Assembly: GCA_934476545.1 (NCBI GenBank) | Contig: CAKSOB010000045.1 | Coordinates: 1 to 11,397, forward strand | DNA length: 11,397 bases | Direction: 5' to 3' | From: an uncultured Eubacteriales bacterium | GTDB taxonomy: Bacteria; Bacillota; Clostridia; Oscillospirales; Acutalibacteraceae | Shown: in pieces, positions 5,978 through 11,397 of the stretch | Numbering within the stretch: the stretch's first letter is position 1 | Layout of the letters: every line of letters begins with the position of its first letter | Notes under the pieces: generated by a model | Database searches by the model: none | What the model was told of the DNA's origin: nothing | What the model saw: the letters and a program-made list of their open reading frames with translations, nothing else | Position numbers and translations under genes: made by a program

Positions 5978-6580
5978 ATGGCCAGTGTAGAAAAATTTCG
6001 TCATAGCGATGTGTTAACGATTCTCCGCCACTGTGAACGAACAGTGCTGCACTCCAAAAACCAGGAGATTCAAAGGGAGAAAAGTTCTCTGAATGATTCT
6101 CTTTTACCGGAACGCTTAATGACGGATTTTAATTACTATCAGCACCGCAAAGAACAGCTTTACTGTTACAATCGAGAAAATGTAGTAACCCTTGCCGGTT
6201 GGATTGTAACTTTGCCAAAGTATGTATTACCGGAACAACAGGAGCAATTTTTTCAGGTGGTGTATCAATTCTTATCTCAGCGTTACGGGGAAGAAAATGT
6301 GGTACAAGCCATCGTCCATTTCGATGAATCTCAGCCCCATCTACATTTCAATTTCATTCCCGTTGTGCCGGATTTGAAACATGGCGGTGAAAAAATCTGT
6401 GCGGCGCAAGTATTGAATCGAAAAGAGCTTCGCAGCTTTCATCCGGACTTGCAAGCGTACTTAAATAAAAATGGCATCTATACCGCTGTGCAAACCGGCA
6501 TTACTAAACGGCAAGGTGGAAATAAATCTGTTCGCTTACTAAAAGAACTGCGAGACAAAGAAAGGAGTATTCAGCGATGA
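5978..6580 (+). CDS. MobV-family relaxase (Mob/Pre type), short form
   Basis: The 200-aa protein starts at ATG 5978 with AAGGAGG 8 bases upstream. Motif III of MobV relaxases, HxDExxPHxH, is clear as HFDESQPHLHF (residues 114-124) and supplies the metal-binding His121 and His123. The N-terminal RHCERTVLHSKNQEIQREK (17-35) matches the HNxR...N.dI..sr motif I; His18 would correspond to the His nucleophile of pMV158 MobM. It should nick and covalently hold the oriT strand for transfer. The protein is much shorter than classical MobV (about 400-500 aa): it has the catalytic domain and lacks the long C-terminal coiled-coil tail. It ends in an ATGA overlap with the coupling-protein gene, so the length appears natural. 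The hairpins just upstream are the likely target. Confidence 0.87.
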   Translation: MASVEKFRHSDVLTILRHCERTVLHSKNQEIQREKSSLNDSLLPERLMTDFNYYQHRKEQLYCYNRENVVTLAGWIVTLPKYVLPEQQEQFFQVVYQFLSQRYGEENVVQAIVHFDESQPHLHFNFIPVVPDLKHGGEKICAAQVLNRKELRSFHPDLQAYLNKNGIYTAVQTGITKRQGGNKSVRLLKELRDKERSIQR

Positions 6581-7935
6581 ACCTACCTTTCGAAACGATG
6601 GCATCTGTAGCAAAACCGATTGCAGCAATTACCCTCGGAATTGTGTTTTCAGCGTTACTTTTGAAAAAATTAAAACCCTATGTCAAGAAACGGAAAACAA
6701 AAGTAAAAGGCAGTTTCAAACGTAATGCAAGTGGTGTGATTTTCGGGAAATCTCACGGAAAATACATTTGTTCTTCGGAACAGGAAGAAGGACATATTTT
6801 CGTCAATGGCCCCAGCGGCACAGGTAAAACTTCTGCGCTGCTAATTCCCACACTTCGTCATTGGCATGGAACTTCCTTTACCGTGGATATTTCCGGTGAT
6901 ATCAGTCGCAATGTAGCGATGGAAAACAAACTGGAATTTACTCCCGGTGAGGAACCTACCCCACCTTACGATATTTTTTACTTAGTGAACCAAGCAGAAA
7001 GCGCCGCTGAAAAATATGAGTTGTTAGAACAGTTAGCCTTTCAACTGATGCCGGATGTTCCGAGGAATGACCCGGTGGGGAAATTTTTCTTGGAGGAAGG
7101 ACGAAAATTATTGACCGCAGCACTCATTGTGTATTATGAAGATGGCGCAGGGTTTATTGAAATTTGTAAGCTGATTGCTTCTACCAATGTGCAGGCATTA
7201 TTGGAGGATATTGTGCGATACGACAACGATGTGGCAAACCGGTATATCAGTGGATTTTGGGGTGCAAATGAAAAGAACACTGCCGGCTGCAAGCAGTGCG
7301 TGGATACGCATATTAAATTATTTTCCACCAATCATTCCGTCATGCATGCGTTGCGACCTCCTAAAAAAGGAGAACTTTCGATCAATCCCAAACTTGTGGA
7401 AGCCCATAACTTGTTTGTTCGGATTGACGATAGCAAATTAGAGTTGTATGCGCCGCTTCTTTCCATCATCGTGGCACAGATGATGGAGTATTTCTCTAAC
7501 CGGAGCAATTATGCCAGAACCTCCATCTTGTTTTGCTTGGATGAGTTTGCTTCTTTTGGAAAACTCAATATCACGCCTGCCCTGCGAAAGCTACGAAAAA
7601 AGAAAGTCCGTATTATGGTGCTGACCCAATCGCTTGCAGACATTGACCTGATTTATGGAAAAGAAGAACGGTCTTCCATGATGAACAACTTTAGTTACAA
7701 GGTCGTTCTCGGTGCAATGGATAGTGATACCCAAGATTATTTCAGTAAGCTGATTGGACAGGAAGAAACCGTGAAACTGTCCGTGCAAAAAGGCAATACA
7801 GGAACCTCTACCACGCAGGTAAAAGAGTTTCGTCCCAGTGTACGACCGGAAGAATTGGCGCACTTAGGGAAGCATCTCATTTTGATTTCACCCAACGGTT
7901 GGCAGAAAATAAGAAAGAATTTTTATTTTCGATAA
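6577..7935 (+). CDS. Type IV coupling protein (VirD4/TraG-like ATPase)
   Basis: The 452-aa protein has one N-terminal membrane segment (about 14-29, PIAAITLGIVFSALLL) followed by a Lys-rich cytoplasmic stop. Walker A is GPSGTGKT (78-85) and Walker B is ILFCLDEF (317-324). Other VirD4-like landmarks are FTVDISGD (101-108, where DxKGD is usual), IMVLTQSLADI, and LILISPNGWQ near the end. Coupling proteins are hexameric ATPases that pass the relaxase-DNA complex to a type IV secretion channel. It overlaps the relaxase gene by 4 nt, so the two are translationally coupled and probably cognate. No VirB4, VirB6 or other channel genes are visible, so the channel is presumably borrowed. It is shorter than the usual ~600 aa TraG/VirD4 and starts with a single membrane helix rather than two. 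Confidence 0.9.
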   Translation: MNLPFETMASVAKPIAAITLGIVFSALLLKKLKPYVKKRKTKVKGSFKRNASGVIFGKSHGKYICSSEQEEGHIFVNGPSGTGKTSALLIPTLRHWHGTSFTVDISGDISRNVAMENKLEFTPGEEPTPPYDIFYLVNQAESAAEKYELLEQLAFQLMPDVPRNDPVGKFFLEEGRKLLTAALIVYYEDGAGFIEICKLIASTNVQALLEDIVRYDNDVANRYISGFWGANEKNTAGCKQCVDTHIKLFSTNHSVMHALRPPKKGELSINPKLVEAHNLFVRIDDSKLELYAPLLSIIVAQMMEYFSNRSNYARTSILFCLDEFASFGKLNITPALRKLRKKKVRIMVLTQSLADIDLIYGKEERSSMMNNFSYKVVLGAMDSDTQDYFSKLIGQEETVKLSVQKGNTGTSTTQVKEFRPSVRPEELAHLGKHLILISPNGWQKIRKNFYFR

Positions 7936-8012
7936 TTTCATCTAAAAGATCATCTGAGAAATAAAGATAACGTCAAGACTATTTTCTTTTGCATATAAAA
8001 AGGAGGTATTCC

Positions 8013-8207
8013 ATGAAAGAAATTCCTATTTGGGAAAAAGCAAATTTAACTTTAGAAGAAGCGGCTGCATATTCCGGAATTGGAACCGGAAAACTGCGGG
8101 AAATTACCAATGATAAGAATTGCAATTTTGTCCTTTGGGTCGGGAATAAGCGCCTAATCAAAAAACGTCTATTCGATAAATATATAGAGCAGCTATTTTC
8201 TATTTAA
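8013..8207 (+). CDS. xis: Tn916-type excisionase (Xis)
   Basis: This 64-aa basic protein has AAGGAGG 6 bases before the ATG. IPIWEKANLTLEEAAAYSGI (residues 4-23) followed by GTGKLREIT, NCNFVLWVGNKRLIKKRLFD and KYIEQLFSI is strikingly like Tn916 Xis (67 aa): a winged-helix (MerR-like) DNA-binding protein that bends element ends and directs Int towards excision. It lies 95 bases upstream of the integrase gene, as in Tn916, and 77 bases after the coupling-protein gene, possibly with its own promoter. Confidence 0.92.
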   Translation: MKEIPIWEKANLTLEEAAAYSGIGTGKLREITNDKNCNFVLWVGNKRLIKKRLFDKYIEQLFSI

Positions 8208-8240
8208 CATCTGTAAACTTCATGATGGAAAAAGGCATTC

Positions 8241-8290
8241 CGATGTGGTATCATAGAGATGTCACATCGAGACTCCTTTCATAAAAGGAG
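8241..8290 (+). promoter_or_regulatory. Stem-loops in the int leader, one burying the int ribosome binding site
   Basis: CTCCTTT (8273-8279) is a perfect complement of AAAGGAG (8284-8290), the integrase ribosome site, with a 4-nt CATA loop. If formed in the mRNA, this 7-bp stem would hide the Shine-Dalgarno sequence. Just upstream CGATGTG (8241-8247) and CACATCG (8263-8269) form another stem, and GATGTCACATC (8258-8268) is an 11-base palindrome. Together they suggest translational damping or an operator controlling int. No known riboswitch class is recognised. Confidence 0.55.
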
Positions 8291-8302
8291 ATCGAATGAA
8301 AT

Positions 8303-9502
8303 ATGAAACGAAAAGACAATAAAGGCCGTGTACTGAAAACAGGAGAAAGCCAGAGAAAGGATCTGATTTATCAGTATAGGTACACAGATTGTCGTGGAAA
8401 GCGACAAACAGTCTATGCTCCAACTTTGCAGGAGCTTCGCCAGAAAGAAAAAGAAATTCAGAAGCAGGCAGATGACGGCATTGACTATGAAGCAGGACAG
8501 ATTACGGTCATTGAGCTGTTGGAAAAGTATATCAGCTTGAAGAAGGGTGTGCGTTATAACACCCAGGTCGGCTATCAATTTGTTTTGAATCTGGTCAAGA
8601 AAGAGGATTTCGGATACCGAAAAATCAGTACGATTAAGGTGTCGGATGCCAAACAGTGGTTTGCCAAGCTGCAAAAAGACGGCAGAGGGTACAGCACGAT
8701 TACCAGCGTGCGTGGTGTCGTGAAACCGGCATTTCAGATGGCATATGACGAGGATGCGGTCAGAAAGAACCCGTTTGTATTTAAGCTGACAGATGCAGTG
8801 GTGAATGATTCCGTATCGAGAGTCGCACTGACAGAGGAACAGTTGGCTGTCTGGATGGACTTTATTAAGAATGACAGCACTTACTCTAAATATTATGGCG
8901 AGTTTGTTGTCCTTCTGGAAACCGGAATGAGAGTCAGCGAGTTCTGCGGTCTTACGAGAAAGGATCTGGATTTTAAGAATCGCAGAATCCGTGTGGATCA
9001 TCAGCTGGTTCGAGAGCGTAGCGGTACATACTATGTGGAGGACACTAAGACCGCCTGCGGATGCCGATTTTTACCGATGACAGAGGAGGTTTACCAGTCG
9101 CTTAAAAAGATGTTAGAATACCGTCCAAAGGTCAAAAATGAGCCTATGGTGGATGGACGTACCGGTTTTATTATGCTGGATAAGAACGGTAATCCCAAGG
9201 TAGCGCTCCACATTGAAAATGAAATGCGTTGGGCAATGAAGAAGTATAAAAAGCTTCATCCGGATAAGCCATTGCCACACATTACTCCCCATGTATTCCG
9301 TCATACTTTCTGCACGAATTATGCAAACAGCGGTATGGACATTAAAAACCTTCAGTATCTGATGGGACACTCGGATGCAGGCGTTACACTGAATGTTTAC
9401 ACCCACGCAAGCTACGCACACGCTGCGGAGCAGATGGCAGAAATTATTCAGTTCCGCCATTACTCCGAAGCTGAAAAAGACGGAGATTTGACTGCTGTAT
9501 GA
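8303..9502 (+). CDS. int: Tn916-family tyrosine recombinase/integrase
   Basis: The 399-aa protein begins with a Tn916-Int-like arm-DNA-binding domain (KRKDNKGRVLKTGESQRKD, YQYRYTDCRGKRQTVYAPTL), then a SAM-like core-binding domain (about 65-165), then the catalytic domain. Catalytic residues are visible: Arg210 (ETGMRVSE), Lys249 (EDTKT), His330 and Arg333 (HVFRHTF), His356 (GHSD) and nucleophile Tyr366 (NVYTHAS). Length matches Tn916 Int (405 aa) and all residues are present, so the enzyme is probably active. The ATG at 8303 is chosen because an ATG at 8296 leads to a stop after 8 codons; the ribosome site is 12 bases away and lies in a hairpin. It is the last gene of the element and faces the right end, the usual arrangement for Tn916-type int genes. 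Confidence 0.95.
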   Translation: MKRKDNKGRVLKTGESQRKDLIYQYRYTDCRGKRQTVYAPTLQELRQKEKEIQKQADDGIDYEAGQITVIELLEKYISLKKGVRYNTQVGYQFVLNLVKKEDFGYRKISTIKVSDAKQWFAKLQKDGRGYSTITSVRGVVKPAFQMAYDEDAVRKNPFVFKLTDAVVNDSVSRVALTEEQLAVWMDFIKNDSTYSKYYGEFVVLLETGMRVSEFCGLTRKDLDFKNRRIRVDHQLVRERSGTYYVEDTKTACGCRFLPMTEEVYQSLKKMLEYRPKVKNEPMVDGRTGFIMLDKNGNPKVALHIENEMRWAMKKYKKLHPDKPLPHITPHVFRHTFCTNYANSGMDIKNLQYLMGHSDAGVTLNVYTHASYAHAAEQMAEIIQFRHYSEAEKDGDLTAV

Positions 9503-9671
9503 GCAGCAGATATAGTGGTAATATCTTAAAATTACTACACCATTTACTACACCACTTGATGGTGTAGTTGCAAAGATTTGCAGAGACTTATAAAAATTGA
9601 AAGAAAAACCAAAAGCCCGAAAACCCTTGTAGAATCGCCATTTTTTAGACTTATGGAGGTGTATAGAGATT
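9503..9671. other. Probable right end of the mobile element (attachment-site region)
   Basis: These 169 bases between int and the phosphatase gene hold no gene. They start with element-like repeats (listed separately) and end with the ribosome site of the phosphatase gene (GGAGGTG, about 9656-9662), so the element-chromosome border should lie between about 9570 and 9655. The stretch around 9616-9645 (CCCGAAAACCCTTGTAGAAT) is the candidate crossover zone. No matching copy was found elsewhere in the window, so the exact site is not defined. Confidence 0.5.
9534..9568. repeat. Three ACTACACCA copies: two direct, one inverted
   Basis: ACTACACCA occurs at 9534-9542 and 9546-9554 (12-base period), and its exact reverse complement TGGTGTAGT is at 9560-9568. 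The second and third copies form a perfect 9-bp stem with a 5-nt loop. Direct repeats near the int end of Tn916-type elements are bound by the Int arm-binding domain, so these are likely arm-type sites. The stem may also act as a weak int terminator, although no T-run follows. Confidence 0.7.
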
Positions 9672-10142
9672 ATGATAAAAGTGCTTTTTATTTGCCACGG
9701 CAATATTTGTCGCTCCCCTATGGCGGAATTTGTATTTCATCACAAGGTTGCGGAATGCGGGTTGTCGGCGCAATTCCAAATCGCTTCCGCTGCCACTAGC
9801 CGAGAGGAAATCGGCAATCCGGTTCATCCCGGAACCCAAACAAAACTACGGGAAAGGCACATTCCCATGTGGCCCCATCAAGCAGTGCAAATGAAGCGGT
9901 CAGACTACGATGCCTATGATCTGCTCATTGGCATGGATGACTGGAATCTGCGTAATATGCTGCGGATTGTGGGCAGCGACCCGGAAGGAAAGCTCCACAA
10001 ACTGTTGGACTTTACCGACCGAGGCGGCGACATTGCCGATCCGTGGTACACCGGAAATTTTGACGTTACTTATCGTGATATTGACGAAGGCTGTGATGGA
10101 CTGCTCCGAGCAATCTTTGCAAAAGGCTGGGTGAACAAATGA
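9672..10142 (+). CDS. Low-molecular-weight protein tyrosine phosphatase
   Basis: This is a complete 156-aa cytoplasmic enzyme of normal family length. The phosphate-binding loop CX5RS is CHGNICRS (Cys8 nucleophile, Arg14, Ser15) right after the first strand. The general acid is Asp123 in DPWYTG (the family's DPxY motif), and GMDDWNLRNM is the usual mid-protein signature. It removes phosphate from tyrosine or similar phosphoresidues; the substrate in this organism is unknown. ATG 9672 has GGAGGTG about 10 bases upstream. The gene is the first beyond the integrase and appears chromosomal. The element may have replaced or moved its native promoter. Its stop codon overlaps the next start (ATGA). 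Confidence 0.93.
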   Translation: MIKVLFICHGNICRSPMAEFVFHHKVAECGLSAQFQIASAATSREEIGNPVHPGTQTKLRERHIPMWPHQAVQMKRSDYDAYDLLIGMDDWNLRNMLRIVGSDPEGKLHKLLDFTDRGGDIADPWYTGNFDVTYRDIDEGCDGLLRAIFAKGWVNK

Positions 10143-11397
10143 AGCGACATTCCCTCATTCTTGTGCTACTTTCTCTATGCTGCCTATTGAGTGTTGTTCT
10201 CACCGGCTGCGGTTCCGGCGAAAATGCCAACTTTCAGTATGTTCTTGCAGAGGAGCCGGTCACACTGGATCCGCAAGTGGCTGCGGATGAAAGCGCACAA
10301 TTTGTCATTACCGCTCTCTATGAGGGCTTGACCCGACTGGATGCATCCGGCGCAGTACAGCCCGGCGTTGCCACCCACTGGGACGTGGACAGCAGCGGCA
10401 CGGTCTACACTTTTCACTTACGGCAAGACAGCAAGTGGTCGGACGAGTCTCCTGTTACCGCAAAGGACTTTCAATTCGCTTTTCGACGGGCATTGCAGCC
10501 GGAAACCGGTTCCACCGTGTGCCGCTCTATGGACATCTTAGAAAATGCGCAGGCAATTCGAGAAGGAAACCTGAGTGCAGAACAACTTGGCGTTACGGTA
10601 TTGGATGACTACACCCTGCAAATTCGTTTATGCTACGCAGACCCGGACTTCCCTACTCTATTATCGGAAGCGGTCTTTATGCCCTGCAAAGAGGATTACT
10701 TTACCCAATCGGAGGGAAAATATGGAACAGATTCCGCCCACACCATGGGAAATGGACCCTTCCGCATGGAAAACCGCTACTCCTGGGAGCATGGAGCATA
10801 TATCAATTTAATTCGCTCCGAAACCTATGTGGGCGAAGAACCGGTATCACCGGCAAAGTTGACCATCACCATTGCCGATGACGAAATCGGCGACAATCCG
10901 CTGCAATGGTTGGAGAACGGCGACACTGACGGCGCATATCTTTCCTCTGATCAAACAGCCCAAGCAGAAGCGTTGGGTTGCACTGTTACCAACGTACAGA
11001 ATACCACATGGGGACTTTGCTTCAACACGCAGCAACCCTCGGTTCGCAGTGCAAAAGTGCGGTGCGCTCTGCTGCAAGCTGTTAATCGCTCCGATTTATT
11101 AAAGCAGATTCCGGACGACGCAACGGCAGCGGAAGGCATTCTCCCCCCCGACACGGTATTCTGTGGGACAAATTACCGAAGCGCCACCGGCACTGTTACC
11201 ACACCGGGAACTGCTGCAAGCAGAATCGAGGTTCCGGCAATCACCGTTCTTTGCCCCAACACCGACAGCGCTAAACGAATCGTTAACGAAATGATTACCG
11301 CTTGGAATCGGGAATTTAACCACTACTACAACATGGAACCCCTATCCGAAGAGGAACTAAATGCCCGCATTGCTTCCGGTGATTTTGAAGCAGCCAT
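10139..11397 (+). CDS. Peptide ABC transporter substrate-binding lipoprotein (OppA/SBP_bac_5 family), 3' partial
   Basis: The frame is open from ATG 10139 to the window edge (about 419 codons; usual length 500-560). The N-terminus is a lipoprotein signal: Lys-Arg, a hydrophobic stretch (SLILVLLSLCCLLSVVL), then lipobox LTGC with Cys24 as the lipidated residue. The mature part shows the SBP family 5 pattern: EEPVTLDPQVAADESA, ALYEGLTRLDASG, PGVATHWDVDSSGTVYTF, LRQDSKWSD, VTAKDFQFAFRRAL, MGNGPFRMENR. The product should sit on the outside of the membrane, bind oligopeptides and hand them to an Opp/Dpp-type permease expected further right. It overlaps the phosphatase gene by 4 nt, so both share one transcript. 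Composition is richer in G+C than the mobile element, consistent with chromosomal DNA. Confidence 0.92.
   Translation, partial: MKRHSLILVLLSLCCLLSVVLTGCGSGENANFQYVLAEEPVTLDPQVAADESAQFVITALYEGLTRLDASGAVQPGVATHWDVDSSGTVYTFHLRQDSKWSDESPVTAKDFQFAFRRALQPETGSTVCRSMDILENAQAIREGNLSAEQLGVTVLDDYTLQIRLCYADPDFPTLLSEAVFMPCKEDYFTQSEGKYGTDSAHTMGNGPFRMENRYSWEHGAYINLIRSETYVGEEPVSPAKLTITIADDEIGDNPLQWLENGDTDGAYLSSDQTAQAEALGCTVTNVQNTTWGLCFNTQQPSVRSAKVRCALLQAVNRSDLLKQIPDDATAAEGILPPDTVFCGTNYRSATGTVTTPGTAASRIEVPAITVLCPNTDSAKRIVNEMITAWNREFNHYYNMEPLSEEELNARIASGDFEAA

Noticed and set aside
5676..5990. 104-residue plus-strand ORF overlapping the end of rep, the hairpins and the mob start
   Set aside because: It overlaps two well-supported genes at its ends, and its middle is the inverted-repeat region. 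It has no good ribosome site or protein-like pattern.
8279..9001. 240-residue minus-strand ORF opposite the integrase
   Set aside because: It lies wholly antisense to an integrase with all catalytic residues. Its translation has no family-like text, and it is a frame shadow.
9534..9568. CRISPR-like repeat cluster
   Set aside because: Only three 9-base copies, one inverted, with spacers of 3-5 bases; this fits recombinase arm sites, not an array.
9113..9703. 196-residue minus-strand ORF across the int end and the attachment region
   Set aside because: It is antisense to the integrase C-terminus and contains no recognisable motif; the repeats it covers are explained as Int sites.
1..11397. 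tRNA or rRNA genes, including a tRNA as integration target
   Set aside because: No cloverleaf-like GGTTCRANNCC arm with matching acceptor stem was seen by eye on either strand; GGTTC at 5901 is part of the palindrome at 5885-5915.

Overview
The window suggests a Gram-positive anaerobe of the class Clostridia, probably a gut Oscillospiraceae/Lachnospiraceae-type organism. The signs are strong AGGAGG-type ribosome binding sites, Clostridia-style Tn916-like Int/Xis, MobV and coupling proteins, a lipoprotein-type oligopeptide-binding protein, and sharp composition changes between blocks. This placement comes from recognising protein families, not from a search.

Layout. (1) 1-1110 is the 3' end of brxL, normally the last core gene of a type 1 BREX phage-defence operon; the rest would lie left of the window. 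(2) 1111-3014 is a graveyard of broken genes: a zinc-ribbon ORF joined out of frame to a Fic-domain fragment, a remnant of a Lys/Glu-rich protein, a terminator, an antisense half of a type I restriction specificity gene (hsdS) with a one-base frameshift, and a mobilization-protein-like N-terminus with a one-base insertion. (3) 3016-9502 is a compact, apparently intact mobile element. It has an ImmA/IrrE-type metallopeptidase regulator on the minus strand, a divergent AT-rich control region, a small overlapping ORF, a phage-type replication/replisome-organizer protein, a hairpin-rich candidate oriT, a MobV relaxase, a VirD4-type coupling protein, a Tn916-type excisionase and a Tn916-type tyrosine integrase. 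(4) 9503-9671 is the probable right end of the element, with three copies of ACTACACCA. (5) 9672-11397 looks chromosomal: a low-molecular-weight protein tyrosine phosphatase gene overlapping by 4 nt a peptide-ABC-transporter substrate-binding lipoprotein that runs off the window.

How the genes work together (inference). Region 3 reads as an integrative mobilizable element (IME). Int and Xis would handle integration and excision, the rep-like protein replication of the circle, and MobV with the hairpin region nicking. The element's own coupling protein would dock the relaxosome onto a type IV secretion channel supplied by another element, since no secretion-channel genes are visible. The ImmA-like protein is the likely regulatory or immunity partner. 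The BREX end and the broken defence and mobility genes to its left indicate repeated insertion and deletion in one defence/mobility hotspot. The left end of the IME is not identified and may lie at about 2690-3015 or outside the window.
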